A DNA stretch of 27,965 bases from JBOGFI01 sp050743365. GTDB taxonomy: Bacteria > Actinomycetota > Acidimicrobiia > IMCC26256 > JACDBD01. Numbering within the stretch: position 1 is the stretch's first letter; every line of letters starts with the position of its first letter. The stretch lies in contig JBOGFI010000117.1 in the NCBI GenBank assembly GCA_050743365.1, positions 1 through 27,965 of the forward strand, read 5' to 3'. Positions 1-8,279 of the stretch are shown in pieces. The notes under the pieces were generated by a model, which searched no databases, was not told the origin of the DNA, and was given only the letters and a program-made list of their open reading frames with translations. Made by a program: the position numbers and the translations under genes.

Positions 1-92
1 GCGCGGTCGCCCACCCGCACGGCGACGGCACCGGCCTCGGCGGGCAGCCGCGCGAGCACGCTGCCGGCGGTGAGCGCGCGGAGAGCGGCCAC
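1..92 (-). CDS. N-terminal fragment of a divergent gene, unidentified
   Basis: Reading the minus strand from a GTG at 92 gives about 30 open residues beginning MAALRALTAGSVLARLP and running off the left edge. A TACCCT box on the same strand ends 7 bases before the GTG, the same leaderless arrangement seen at other genes in this window, and there is no Shine-Dalgarno sequence. The gene is divergent from the LCP gene. The segment AVAVRVGDR resembles the region that opens many AMP-binding acyl-CoA synthetase-like proteins, but 30 residues are too few to assign a family. Function is not claimed. Confidence 0.45.
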   Translation of the reverse strand, partial: MAALRALTAGSVLARLPAEAGAVAVRVGDR

Positions 93-99
93 GAATCGG

Positions 100-105
100 A
101 GGGTA
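100..105 (-). promoter_or_regulatory. Predicted -10 box of the left-edge gene (leaderless)
   Basis: TACCCT on the minus strand, 7 bases before the GTG at 92. It fits a -10 element whose transcription start coincides with the start codon. No convincing -35 box is visible. Confidence 0.4.
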
Positions 106-133
106 CCGCGGGGACTGGAAACGGGCCCCTGAG

Positions 134-139
134 TAGAAT
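134..139 (+). promoter_or_regulatory. Predicted -10 box of the LCP gene (leaderless)
   Basis: TAGAAT lies 9 bases before the GTG at 149, with no Shine-Dalgarno sequence between. It is separated by only 28 bases from the divergent TACCCT box of the left-edge gene, so the two promoters are nearly back to back. Confidence 0.45.
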
Positions 140-148
140 TGCGCCCTT

Positions 149-1603
149 GTGAGTCCACCCCGATCGATCTGGCGCGGCTGGGTCCGGATCTACGCGATCG
201 CGCTCGTCATCGCCCTCACGGTGACCGTGGGCGGCCTCGTCGGGGTCAACGTCGTCATCGACCGCAAGATCAACAGCATCGAGCGGGTCGAGAACCTCGA
301 TCTCGACGAGAACACCGATCCCGGCGAGCCGGCCAACTTCCTGCTCATCGGCTCCGACACCCGCGCCTTCGTGGAGAACGAGGTGCAGGAGGAGACGTTC
401 GGCGACGAGGCGTCGACCGGCGGCCCGCGCTCCGACACCCTGATGATCGTGCACGTCGACCCGGACGCCAGGACGGGTCTGCTGGTGTCGTTCCCCCGTG
501 ACCTCCTCGTCGAGATCCCCGGCGTCGGCACGTCGAAGATCAACGCCGCCTTCAACCAAGGGCCCCAGAAGGTGGTCGACACCATCGAGAGCAACTTCGA
601 CGTTCCCGTTCACCACTACCTCGAGATCGACTTCGCCAGCTTCGAGGGGATCGTGAACGCGGTCGGCGGGGTGCCCGTCTTCTTCCCCGCGCCCGGACGC
701 GACAAGGTCACCGGCTTCGAGATCGGCGACTACTTCGGCTGGCTGCCCGGTTGCCACGAGCTCAACGGCACCACCGCGCTCGCCTACGTCCGAGCCCGCA
801 GCTACGAGCAGCTCGTCGACGGCGAGTGGGAGCAGGACCCGACGGCCGACATCGGGCGCATCGAGCGCCAGCAGGCGTTCATGCGCCGGCTGGCCACCGA
901 GGCGGTGAGGAAGTCGCTCGCCAACCCGCTGGCCGCCAACCGCATCGCCGACAAGAGCCTCGCCGAGCTCAAGGCCGACGAGGGCCTCAGCCGCGGCGAC
1001 GTCAACAAGCTCATCCAGGCGTTCCGGCGGGTCGACCCCAACGACCCCAACAGCATCGAGATGGTGACGGTGCCGTTCGAGGTCAGCGGGGCCGACCTCG
1101 AGCTCGACGAGGAGCTGGCGGCGCCGCTGCTCGCTCGTCTGCGCGAGCTCGCGCCGTCGCCCGCGCCCGCGGAGGGCCCCTCGCCGGCCACGATCCGGGT
1201 GCGGGTCTTCAACGGCTCCGGGGTGAACGGCGCCGCCGCCCAAACCTCGGCGGCGCTCCAGGACCAGGGCTTCCAGAGCGGCGGCACCGGTAACAACCCG
1301 GACGGCAACGTCGGGGAGACCCAGGTCCGCTACCGGCGCGGGTCCGAGGACAAGGCCGAGGTCGTGAAGGGCTACCTGGGAGGCGTGGGCGAGCTCGTCG
1401 CCGACGACTCGATCGTCGAAGCCGACGTGCTGCTCGTCATCGGGAGGGACTTCGACGGCGTGACGGCTCCGGCCGGTGGCGCGCCCGCGGGACCGGCGAC
1501 GACGGCCGCACCCGCGGCGAGCGCATCGCCGCCTGCATCCGCGCCCGCCGACGGGAAGCGGGCCGCCGGCGACGAGACCGGACAGCCGGCGACGGCCTGC
1601 TGA
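149..1603 (+). CDS. LytR-CpsA-Psr (LCP) family cell-wall glycopolymer ligase
   Basis: A 484-residue membrane-anchored enzyme. LCP proteins transfer glycopolymers from a polyprenyl-phosphate carrier to peptidoglycan on the outer face of the membrane. The sequence shows one N-terminal membrane segment (about residues 13-36), then the LCP domain (about 63-250) with NFLLIGSDTR, RSDTLMIVHVD, SFPRDLLVEIPG, KINAAF and the arginine-rich ALAYVRAR...DIGRIERQQ segment that binds the lipid pyrophosphate in the family. A LytR_C domain follows (about 346-434, opening IRVRVFNGSG), then a low-complexity Ala/Pro tail. The GTG start at 149 is set by the TAGAAT box 9 bases upstream and by the basic residues placed just before the membrane segment. 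It heads a run of nucleotide-sugar and glycosyltransferase genes, which fits wall-glycan attachment. The exact polymer is unknown. Confidence 0.93.
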   Translation: MSPPRSIWRGWVRIYAIALVIALTVTVGGLVGVNVVIDRKINSIERVENLDLDENTDPGEPANFLLIGSDTRAFVENEVQEETFGDEASTGGPRSDTLMIVHVDPDARTGLLVSFPRDLLVEIPGVGTSKINAAFNQGPQKVVDTIESNFDVPVHHYLEIDFASFEGIVNAVGGVPVFFPAPGRDKVTGFEIGDYFGWLPGCHELNGTTALAYVRARSYEQLVDGEWEQDPTADIGRIERQQAFMRRLATEAVRKSLANPLAANRIADKSLAELKADEGLSRGDVNKLIQAFRRVDPNDPNSIEMVTVPFEVSGADLELDEELAAPLLARLRELAPSPAPAEGPSPATIRVRVFNGSGVNGAAAQTSAALQDQGFQSGGTGNNPDGNVGETQVRYRRGSEDKAEVVKGYLGGVGELVADDSIVEADVLLVIGRDFDGVTAPAGGAPAGPATTAAPAASASPPASAPADGKRAAGDETGQPATAC

Positions 1604-1632
1604 GCGCCGGCCAACACAGCTAGTGCCTCCCC

Positions 1633-1638
1633 TAGGAT
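1633..1638 (+). promoter_or_regulatory. Predicted -10 box of ugd (leaderless)
   Basis: TAGGAT is 8 bases before the GTG at 1647 and in the 43-base gap after the LCP gene. There is no Shine-Dalgarno sequence, so the gene is probably transcribed from its own leaderless promoter as well as by read-through. Confidence 0.45.
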
Positions 1639-1646
1639 TCGGCGTC

Positions 1647-2942
1647 GTGAGCTCGGTCGCGGTCGTCGGTGCGGGTTACGTGGGGCTGACCACTGCCGCC
1701 TGCCTCGCCCATCTCGGGCACGACGTCACCTGCGCCGACGTCGACGCCGAGAAGGTGCGACAGCTGGCCAAGGGCGAGGTGCCGATCCTCGAGGAGGGCC
1801 TGCCGGCGCTGGTGGCCGAGGGCCTCGCCGCCCGCCGGCTCACGTTCGTGGCCGGTGGCGCAACCGCCGCCGCCGCAGCCGAGTTCGTCTTCCTGTGTGT
1901 GCCCACCCCGCAGGGCGCCGACGGCGCCGCCGACCTCTCCTTCGTCGAGGACGTCGTGCGGGAGATCGCGCCGGTGTTGCGGCCCGGCACGGTGGTCGTC
2001 AACAAGTCGACGATGCCGGTGGGCTCGACCCGGCTCGTCGAGCGGATCCTGGGCGAGTCGGGCGCCTCGGCCGACCGCTTCGGCGTGGCCTCCAACCCGG
2101 AGTTCCTCCGCGAGGGCACTGCCGTGCGCGACTTCCTGCACCCGAACCGCGTGGTCATCGGTTGCGAGGACGCCGCCGTCGCCGTGCGCGTGTCCGAGCT
2201 GTACGGGGGGGTGCAAGCCCCGATCCTGGTGACCGACCCGGCGTCGGCGGAGATGATCAAGTACGCGTCGAACGCCTTCCTCGCCACCAAGATCTCGTTC
2301 ATCAACGCCGTTGCCAACCTCTGCGAGGCCGTAAACGCCGACGTGCGCGAGGTCGCGCTCGGTATGGGCTACGACGCCCGGATCGGCTTCGAGTTCCTGC
2401 ACCCCGGGCCGGGATACGGCGGCTCGTGCTTCCCCAAGGACACCGCCGCATTGCTCCACACCGCCGAGACCGCCGGGTACGACTTCAGCCTGCTCCGCGG
2501 GGTGGTCGACGTGAACCGCCGCCAGCACGAGCGCATCGTCGCCAAGATCGGTGCTGCCGCCGGCGGATCGCTCGAGAGCGCGCCGGTCGCGCTGTGGGGG
2601 CTCACGTTCAAGGCGAACACCGACGACCTCCGTGACTCGCCGGCATTGGCGGTCGCGGCGCGCCTGCTCGAGGAGGGTGCCCGGCTGCGCGCGTACGACC
2701 CGGTCGCGGGCGAGGAGGCCGGCGCCATCCTGCCCGCGCTCGAGGTGGTGGCCGACGCCTACGAGGCCTGCGCCGGTGCCCGCGTGCTCGCCGTGCTGAC
2801 GGAGTGGGACGAGTTTCGCTGGCTCGACTTCGAACGGGTGGCGGCGACCATGCACACGCCGGCGGTGGTCGACGCCCGCAACCTGCTCGACCCGGCGGCC
2901 ATGCGACGGCGCGGGTTCGCCTACCAGGGCGTCGGGCGCTGA
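1647..2942 (+). CDS. ugd: UDP-glucose 6-dehydrogenase
   Basis: A 431-residue cytoplasmic enzyme that oxidises UDP-glucose to UDP-glucuronate with two NAD+. The N-terminal Rossmann fold opens with VAVVGAGYVGL. The substrate-binding helix carries PEFLREGTAVRDFLHPNR. The catalytic cysteine is C261 in GYGGSCFPKD. The C-terminal domain has the characteristic ALWGLTFKANTDDLRDSPA. The open frame extends further upstream, but the conserved start of the nucleotide-binding strand begins right after the GTG at 1647, which has a TAGGAT box 8 bases before it. Its stop overlaps the next start (TGATG), so it is translationally coupled to the UDP-glucuronate decarboxylase that uses its product. It could instead act on UDP-ManNAc or GDP-mannose as some relatives do, but the decarboxylase partner favours UDP-glucose. 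Confidence 0.93.
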   Translation: MSSVAVVGAGYVGLTTAACLAHLGHDVTCADVDAEKVRQLAKGEVPILEEGLPALVAEGLAARRLTFVAGGATAAAAAEFVFLCVPTPQGADGAADLSFVEDVVREIAPVLRPGTVVVNKSTMPVGSTRLVERILGESGASADRFGVASNPEFLREGTAVRDFLHPNRVVIGCEDAAVAVRVSELYGGVQAPILVTDPASAEMIKYASNAFLATKISFINAVANLCEAVNADVREVALGMGYDARIGFEFLHPGPGYGGSCFPKDTAALLHTAETAGYDFSLLRGVVDVNRRQHERIVAKIGAAAGGSLESAPVALWGLTFKANTDDLRDSPALAVAARLLEEGARLRAYDPVAGEEAGAILPALEVVADAYEACAGARVLAVLTEWDEFRWLDFERVAATMHTPAVVDARNLLDPAAMRRRGFAYQGVGR

Positions 2943-3889
2943 TGCCGCGCGCGGTCGTGACCGGCGGAGCCGGGTTCCTCGGCTCGCACCTCTGCGAGGA
3001 GCTGCACCGGCGCGGGTGGGAGGTCGTAGCCGTCGACAGCCTGCTCACGGGTCGACTCGACAACCTCGAGGATCTCGCCGGGCAGCCCGGCTTCGAGCTG
3101 GTGGAGCAGGACGTGACCAGGTTCTTGGAGGTCGAGGGGACCGTCGACGCGGTGCTGCACTTCGCCAGCCCGGCCAGCCCCAAGGACTACCTCGAGTACC
3201 CGATCAAGACGCTCAAGGTCGGCTCGCTCGGCACCCACAACACGCTCGGTCTCGCCAAGGCCACCGGGGCCCGCTACCTGCTCGCGTCGACCAGCGAGGT
3301 GTACGGCGACCCCCAGGTGCATCCTCAGCCCGAGGGCTACTGGGGTCACGTCAACCCCGTGGGGCCCCGAGGCGTGTACGACGAGGCGAAGCGCTTCGCC
3401 GAGGCGATGGCCATGGCCTACCACCACACCCACGGCCTCGACGTGAAGATCGCGCGGGTGTTCAACACCTTCGGCCCCCGCCTCCGGCCGGGCGACGGGC
3501 GGGTCGTCTCCAACTTCCTCGTCCAGGCAATGGACGGGAAGCCACTGACCGTCTACGGCGACGGCGCGCAGACCCGCTCCTTCTGCTACGTGGCCGACGA
3601 GGTCCGCGGCATCCTCGCCCTCCTCGACTCGCAGTGGGTCGGCCCCGTGAACATCGGCAACCCCGACGAGTTCACCGTGCTCGAGCTCGCTGAGGTCGTC
3701 CTGGAGGTCACCGGCTCCGACTCCGAGATCACGTACGAGCCGCTACCCGTCGACGACCCCGCGCGGCGACGGCCCGACATCAGCCTCGCCCGCCGGCTGC
3801 TCGGCTGGCGTCCCGAGGTCGACCTCCGCGAAGGTCTCGCCCGCACCTACGACTGGTACCGGAGGGAACGTGACCGGGGCCGGGCCTGA
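2942..3889 (+). CDS. UDP-glucuronate decarboxylase (UDP-xylose synthase), SDR family
   Basis: A 315-residue short-chain dehydrogenase/reductase that should convert UDP-glucuronate to UDP-xylose. It shows the NAD-binding GGAGFLGSH motif, the HFASPASPKDYLEYPIKT segment typical of UXS enzymes, the catalytic YDEAK pair (Y146, K150) and VFNTFGPRL followed by GDGAQTRSF. Length matches soluble bacterial UXS. The ATG at 2942 overlaps the ugd stop by one base, and its own stop lies inside the next gene's start region (20-base overlap with the GT2 gene). The order dehydrogenase then decarboxylase makes UDP-xylose supply the most likely role. A different 4,6-dehydratase specificity is possible but less likely given the SPASP motif. 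Confidence 0.88.
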   Translation: MPRAVVTGGAGFLGSHLCEELHRRGWEVVAVDSLLTGRLDNLEDLAGQPGFELVEQDVTRFLEVEGTVDAVLHFASPASPKDYLEYPIKTLKVGSLGTHNTLGLAKATGARYLLASTSEVYGDPQVHPQPEGYWGHVNPVGPRGVYDEAKRFAEAMAMAYHHTHGLDVKIARVFNTFGPRLRPGDGRVVSNFLVQAMDGKPLTVYGDGAQTRSFCYVADEVRGILALLDSQWVGPVNIGNPDEFTVLELAEVVLEVTGSDSEITYEPLPVDDPARRRPDISLARRLLGWRPEVDLREGLARTYDWYRRERDRGRA

Positions 3890-4598
3890 GGGAGCCGGGC
3901 CGGCGCCGCGCTACCGGAAGCTCTCGGTCATCGTCCCGGTCTTCAACGAGCGCAACACCGTCGTCGAGGCCGTACGGCGTATGCGCGCCGTCGAGCTGCC
4001 GGTCGAACGCGAGATCGTGCTCGTCGACGACGGCAGCGACGACGGCACACGCGCCGTCCTCCCACAGCTCGGCGACAGCACGGTCCGCGTGGTCACGCAC
4101 CCGCACAACCGGGGCAAGGGCGCGGCCGTCCGCACCGGCCTCGCCAACGTGACCGGCGACCTCGTGATCGTGCAGGACGCCGACCTCGAGTACGACCCCG
4201 AGGACTGGCCCAGGCTGCTCGCGCCGATGCTCAAGGGGAAGGCACAGGTCGTCTACGGGTCTCGCTTCACCGGCGAGCGCCGCAACATGTTCTTCCTCCA
4301 CTGGCTCGGGAACCGGTTCCTGTCGCTGGTCACCAACGTCCTGTACAACACGACGCTGTCCGACATGGAGACGTGCTACAAGCTGTTCGACCGGCGCATA
4401 CTCGACGGCATCAAGCTGCGCTCCGAGCGCTTCGAGTTCGAGCCCGAGATCACCGCCAAGATCCTCAAGCAGCGCGTCCGCATCTACGAGGTCCCGATCT
4501 CCTACGCGGGTCGCGAGCCCGAAGAGGGCAAGAAGATCACCTGGCACGACGGCTTCTCCGCTCTCTGGACCCTGCTGAAGTACCGCGTCGTCGACTGA
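3870..4598 (+). CDS. GT2 glycosyltransferase, polyprenyl-phosphate (DPM1-like) type
   Basis: A 242-residue protein consisting of a single GT-A domain with no membrane segment. Motifs seen are VIVPVFNERNTV, VLVDDGSDDGT, the NRGKGAAVRTGL loop and IVQDADLEYDP (the metal-binding Asp pair), followed by YGSRFTGERR and DMETCYKLF. This pattern is that of DPM1/DPG-like enzymes, which load mannose or glucose onto polyprenyl phosphate for use on the other side of the membrane. Start is the GTG at 3870, preceded by GGAGGG, and it overlaps the end of the UXS gene by 20 bases. A polyprenyl-sugar product would suit the GT-C-like membrane protein encoded at 19767, but the sugar cannot be read from sequence. 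Confidence 0.88.
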   Translation: MTGAGPEGAGPAPRYRKLSVIVPVFNERNTVVEAVRRMRAVELPVEREIVLVDDGSDDGTRAVLPQLGDSTVRVVTHPHNRGKGAAVRTGLANVTGDLVIVQDADLEYDPEDWPRLLAPMLKGKAQVVYGSRFTGERRNMFFLHWLGNRFLSLVTNVLYNTTLSDMETCYKLFDRRILDGIKLRSERFEFEPEITAKILKQRVRIYEVPISYAGREPEEGKKITWHDGFSALWTLLKYRVVD

Positions 4599-4618
4599 AG
4601 AGGCGCGGAGTCGTTGCG

Positions 4619-5536
4619 ATGAGGGTGGGCACGAACGGCGAGCCCCTGAGCACGAGCTGGTCGGCGGTGGTGGTGAACTACGAGGCCGGGGCCCGGCTCG
4701 TCGGCTGCGTCCGCTCGCTGCTCGCCGACACGAGCGCCGGCGGGGCGCCCGAGGTCGTGGTGGTCGACAACGGCTCGAGCGACGGGTCGGTCGACGGCCT
4801 GGCGGCCCTGGTGTCGGCAGACGTGGCCGTGCTGCGCCCGGGGAAGAACCTGGGGTACGCGCGGGCGGCCAACCTGGGCGCCGCCGCCACCGCCACGCCG
4901 GTGGTCGCCGTGTGCAACCCCGACGTCGAGATCGAACCGGGCACGGCCGCCGCCATCCTCGCCCGCTTCGCGGCCGAGCCCGAGCTGGCGGCGGCGGGTC
5001 CGGTGGTGCGCAGTCCCGACGGCTCCGTCTACCCCTCCGCGCGGTCGGTGCCGCCGGTGCGCGACGCCGTCGGGCACGGTCTGCTCGGCCTGGTCCGGCC
5101 CCGGAACCGCTTCACCCGCCGGTACCGGCAGCTCGACGCCGACCCGATGCGAGCCCGCGACGTCGACTGGGTGTCGGGCGCCGCCATCTGGCTGCGACGT
5201 GCCGCGCTCGATGCCGTCGGCGGTTGGGACGAGGCCTACTTCATGTACGTCGAGGACGTGGACCTCTGCTGGCGCCTGCGGCGGGCGGGCTGGCGGGTCA
5301 CGTACGAGCCGGGCGGCGCGGTCGTGCACGCGCAGGGCGCGAGCACGGCTCGCCACCCGTACCGGATGATCGCCGAGCACCACCGCTCGCTCGCCCGCTT
5401 CGCGGCCAAGCGCTGGCAGGGCGCGAAGCGAGTGCTCCTGGTCCCGGCGGGAGTGTTCCTCGCGTTGCGGGCCGCGCTGCTGATGGTCGTGTACGCGCTC
5501 CGCTCGCGAGGCCGCCCGACGGGGGTCAAGAGATAG
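4619..5536 (+). CDS. GT2 glycosyltransferase, rhamnosyltransferase (WbbL)-like
   Basis: A 305-residue GT-A enzyme. The N-terminus reads VVVNYEAGARLVGCVRSLL, followed by VVVDNGSSDGSVDGL, NLGYARAANLG, CNPDVEIEPG (the DxD-like element) and the acceptor-site block WVSGAAIWLRR...DEAYFMYVEDVDLCWRLR. This pattern is that of WbbL/rhamnosyltransferase-like GT2 enzymes that extend lipid-linked glycans. A hydrophobic C-terminal stretch (about residues 279-296, VLLVPAGVFLALRAALLMV) may anchor it to the membrane. The frame is open upstream, but the ATG at 4619 has GGAG 8 bases before it and leaves a 20-base gap after the previous GT2. No rhamnose-synthesis genes are in this window, so the donor sugar is uncertain. 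Confidence 0.87.
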   Translation: MRVGTNGEPLSTSWSAVVVNYEAGARLVGCVRSLLADTSAGGAPEVVVVDNGSSDGSVDGLAALVSADVAVLRPGKNLGYARAANLGAAATATPVVAVCNPDVEIEPGTAAAILARFAAEPELAAAGPVVRSPDGSVYPSARSVPPVRDAVGHGLLGLVRPRNRFTRRYRQLDADPMRARDVDWVSGAAIWLRRAALDAVGGWDEAYFMYVEDVDLCWRLRRAGWRVTYEPGGAVVHAQGASTARHPYRMIAEHHRSLARFAAKRWQGAKRVLLVPAGVFLALRAALLMVVYALRSRGRPTGVKR

Positions 5537-5539
5537 CAT
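5534..5539 (+). promoter_or_regulatory. Predicted -10 box before the His-rich membrane protein
   Basis: TAGCAT overlaps the stop codon of the preceding glycosyltransferase gene and lies 10 bases before the ATG at 5550. No Shine-Dalgarno sequence is present, consistent with a leaderless or nearly leaderless message. Confidence 0.4.
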
Positions 5540-5549
5540 CGCCCGCGAG

Positions 5550-6188
5550 ATGGCCAGGCCGAAGAACCGTTACGCCCGGGCTCAGGCCCGGGCTCGTTAC
5601 CGTAAGCCCAAGCGTGGTCGCTCCTCCCTCGGCTGGAACGTCGCCATCGGTGTCATCGTCGTAGCCGGCGTGGGCGGGATCGCGCTCTCGCGGACCGGTT
5701 CGGACGATCCCCGGCCCCGAGCGAACGCCGACCACTGGCACGCCCGCCTCGCAGTGAACGTGTGCGGGCAGTGGCTGTCGAACGCGCCCGAGTTCGAGGC
5801 CCGCGCCGACAACCCCGGCATTACCGCCGGCATCCACACCCACGGCGACGGGTTCATGCACATCCACCCGTTCGCCAGCGACGAGGCTGGCGACAATGCC
5901 ACCATCGGGACGTTCCTGGCCTTCGGCGGATGGGACGCGGCCGACGACTCGTTCGAGCTCTGGGAGGGCGGCAAGCAGGAGGACGGCGGTCCCTGCACCG
6001 CGGCCGACGGCACCGAGCAGGAGGGGAGAGTGCGCTGGTCGGTGAACGGCAGGGAGCGCAAGGGCGACCCGAGCGACTACCGGCCCGACGACGGCGATGT
6101 GGTCGTCGTCGCGTTACTCCCCGAGGGCCAGGAGATCCCGGCCCCACCCGAGGCAGACCAGGCCAACGACGCCGCCCCGTCCCAGTGA
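5550..6188 (+). CDS. Membrane-anchored histidine-rich protein of unknown function
   Basis: A 212-residue protein I cannot assign to a named family. It has a very basic N-terminus (residues 1-25), one membrane segment (about 29-46) and an outside domain with a striking His pattern: H62 and H64 in DHWHARL, H96 and H98 in GIHTHGDG, H104 and H106 in MHIHPF. Two cysteines (C72 and C149) could form a disulfide outside the cell. The rest is acidic and ends in a Pro/Ala/Asp tail. Three HxH pairs within 45 residues suggest a metal site (for example copper, zinc or nickel), which is inference. It sits between glycosyltransferase and nucleotidyltransferase genes. Its stop overlaps the next start (GTGA), so the two are coupled, although it also has its own TAGCAT box. 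Confidence 0.75.
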   Translation: MARPKNRYARAQARARYRKPKRGRSSLGWNVAIGVIVVAGVGGIALSRTGSDDPRPRANADHWHARLAVNVCGQWLSNAPEFEARADNPGITAGIHTHGDGFMHIHPFASDEAGDNATIGTFLAFGGWDAADDSFELWEGGKQEDGGPCTAADGTEQEGRVRWSVNGRERKGDPSDYRPDDGDVVVVALLPEGQEIPAPPEADQANDAAPSQ

Positions 6189-7294
6189 AGGCCATCGTCC
6201 TGGTCGGCGGCGAGGGCACTCGGCTGCGGCCGCTCACGTACACGATGCCCAAGCCGCTGCTGCCGATCGCGAACGTCCCGTTCCTCGAGCGGCAGCTCAC
6301 CTGGCTGGGGCGCCACGGCGTCGACGAGGTCGTGCTGTCGCTCGGCTACCTACCCGACGCGTTCGCAGCCCAGTTCCCCGAAGGCCGGGCCGGAGGTGTG
6401 AAGCTGCGATACGCGGTGGAGGAAGAGCCGCTCGGCACCGCCGGTGGGATCCGCTACGCGGCCGACGAGTGCGGGATCGACGAGCGGTTCGTCGTGTGCA
6501 ACGGCGACATCCTCACCGAGCTCGACCTCAGCGCGCTGGTCCGCTTCCACGACGAGCGGGGCGCCGAGGCGACCATCCACCTCGCTCGGGTGCCCGATCC
6601 CTCGGCGTTCGGCGTGGTGCCCACCCACCCCGACGGCGAGGTGAAGGCGTTCGTGGAGAAACCGCCTCCCGGGCGCGCGCCGACCGACTGGATCAACGCC
6701 GGCACCTACGTGCTCGAGCCGTCCGTATTGGCGCGGGTCCCGTCCCGGCTCACGGTGTCGATCGAGCGCGAGACCTTCCCCCGCATGCTCGATCATCCCG
6801 GCCGGCTGTTCGCGTACCAGAGCGACGCGTACTGGATCGACATCGGCACGCCCGGGAAGTACCTCGAGGCGAACACCGACCTGCTCGCAGGCCGACTGGG
6901 GCCGCATTCCCTGCCGTGGGGCGCGGTGGAGCATGCGCCCGGCGTGTGGGTGCAGGGCCAGGTCTCGATGGCCGAGGAGGCACGGGTGGAGGCCCCGGTG
7001 CTCGTCGGTGCGGGGACGACCATCGGGGCAGGGGCGCGCGTGGCGCGCTCCGTTCTCGGTGCCGGCTGCTGGGTGGACGAGGGGACGCGCGTGCTGCGGT
7101 CGGTGTTGCTCGACCGTGCACGGCTCGCGCCCGAGGCGGAGGCCATCGACGCCGTGATCGGCCCCGGCGCCGTGCTCGAGTCGGATGTGATCGCGGCCGA
7201 CCAGACGATCGTGGGGGCGGCGGCGGTGGTGAGCGAGGGCTCGAAGGTGTCGGGGGCACGGATTCACGCCGCCGGATCGAGGACCGTGCGATGA
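6185..7294 (+). CDS. Sugar-1-phosphate nucleotidyltransferase (mannose-1-phosphate guanylyltransferase-like)
   Basis: A 369-residue cytoplasmic enzyme joining an NTP to a sugar 1-phosphate. The N-terminal domain shows the signature GGEGTRLRPLTYTMPKPLLPI, the CNGDILTELD metal-binding motif, FVEKPP and NAGTYVLEP, and it ends near YWIDIGTPGKYLEAN. The C-terminal part (from about residue 255) has left-handed beta-helix hexapeptide repeats such as VLVGAGTTIGAGARV and AVIGPGAVLESDVI. This architecture is that of GDP-mannose pyrophosphorylase (ManC/MpgA-like), although glucose-1-phosphate thymidylyl- or uridylyltransferases look similar. With ManB and a PMI/PGI isomerase further downstream, GDP-mannose is the best guess. 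The GTG start at 6185 overlaps the previous stop. The open frame upstream of it lies over the preceding gene and is not used. Confidence 0.87.
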   Translation: MKAIVLVGGEGTRLRPLTYTMPKPLLPIANVPFLERQLTWLGRHGVDEVVLSLGYLPDAFAAQFPEGRAGGVKLRYAVEEEPLGTAGGIRYAADECGIDERFVVCNGDILTELDLSALVRFHDERGAEATIHLARVPDPSAFGVVPTHPDGEVKAFVEKPPPGRAPTDWINAGTYVLEPSVLARVPSRLTVSIERETFPRMLDHPGRLFAYQSDAYWIDIGTPGKYLEANTDLLAGRLGPHSLPWGAVEHAPGVWVQGQVSMAEEARVEAPVLVGAGTTIGAGARVARSVLGAGCWVDEGTRVLRSVLLDRARLAPEAEAIDAVIGPGAVLESDVIAADQTIVGAAAVVSEGSKVSGARIHAAGSRTVR

Positions 7295-7301
7295 GGCGCG
7301 T

Positions 7302-8267
7302 GTGAAGGCACTCGTCACCGGCGGCGCCGGGTTCGTCGGCTCGACGCTCACCGACCGGCTGCTGGCCGAGGGGTGCGGCGTCGACGTCGTCGACGACCTG
7401 TCCAGCGGGTCGCTCGCCAACCTCGCCGACGCCCGCGCGCGGCGGACGGGCCGGTTCAGCTTCCATCGTCTCGACATCCGCTCGCCCGCGATGATCGACC
7501 TGATCGTCCACCGGCGCCCCGACGTCGTCTTCCACCTCGCCGCTCAAGCCGACGTGCGCGTGTCGGTGGCGCGACCCGCGTTCGACGCCGAGGTCAACAT
7601 CCTCGGGTCGCTCAACGTCTGCCAGGGTGCGCTCTCGGCGGGCAGGGCCAAGGTCGTGTTCGCCGGATCGGGCGGCACGCTCTACGGCGTACCCGAGGAC
7701 GTGCCCGTCCGTGAGGGCCACCCGCAGCTGCCGGTCTCGCCCTACGGCGTGTCGAAGAAAGCGGTCGGCGACTACCTGCACTACTACCGCGAGGTGCACG
7801 GCCTCGAGTACACCGTGCTGGCGCTGTCGAACGTGTACGGCCCTCGCCAGGACCCGCACGGCGAAGCGGGGGTGGTGGCGATCTTCGCCGGGAAGCTGCT
7901 GTCTCGGCAGCGACCGACCATCTTCGGGGACGGCGAGCAGACGCGTGATTTCGTCTACGTCGACGATGTCGTCGACGCGTTCGTCCGCGCCACCGAGAAA
8001 GGTGGCGGCCTCGTCGTCAACATCGGCACCGGCGAGGAGACCAACGTGCAGCAGCTCTTCGACGCGATGGCCCGCCTCACTCGCTTCAAGGACCCGGCCC
8101 ACTACGCGCCCGCCCGTCTCGGCGAGCTCCAACGCTCGGCCCTCGACCCAGGCCGGGCTGCGATCCACCTCGGCTGGAAGCCGTGGACGGGTCTCGAGGA
8201 GGGCCTGCGCAAGACGCTCGAGTGGTTCCGCGCTGCGGGCGCGAGCGCAGGCGCGTCGCGACGCTGA
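7302..8267 (+). CDS. NAD-dependent sugar epimerase, UDP-glucose 4-epimerase (GalE)-like
   Basis: A 321-residue extended SDR enzyme. It shows GGAGFVGSTL at the N-terminus, VFHLAAQADVRVSV, the SGGTLYG serine region, the catalytic YGVSKK pair and NVYGPRQDP...FGDGEQTRDFVYVDD. This is the pattern of actinobacterial GalE-like 4-epimerases, so UDP-glucose/UDP-galactose is the likely pair, with UDP-glucuronate or UDP-xylose epimerisation as alternatives given ugd and uxs upstream. The GTG at 7302 is 7 bases after the previous stop and has only a weak GAGG upstream. The gene ends 12 bases from the convergent end of the F420-linked nitroreductase. Confidence 0.87.
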   Translation: MKALVTGGAGFVGSTLTDRLLAEGCGVDVVDDLSSGSLANLADARARRTGRFSFHRLDIRSPAMIDLIVHRRPDVVFHLAAQADVRVSVARPAFDAEVNILGSLNVCQGALSAGRAKVVFAGSGGTLYGVPEDVPVREGHPQLPVSPYGVSKKAVGDYLHYYREVHGLEYTVLALSNVYGPRQDPHGEAGVVAIFAGKLLSRQRPTIFGDGEQTRDFVYVDDVVDAFVRATEKGGGLVVNIGTGEETNVQQLFDAMARLTRFKDPAHYAPARLGELQRSALDPGRAAIHLGWKPWTGLEEGLRKTLEWFRAAGASAGASRR

Positions 8268-8279
8268 CGTGACGGGGTG

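Noticed and set aside
1632..2855. 407-codon open frame on the minus strand
   Set aside because: It is antisense to ugd, whose frame carries all family motifs. Translation is rich in Arg, His and Gly with no recognisable motif, typical of shadow frames in GC-rich DNA.
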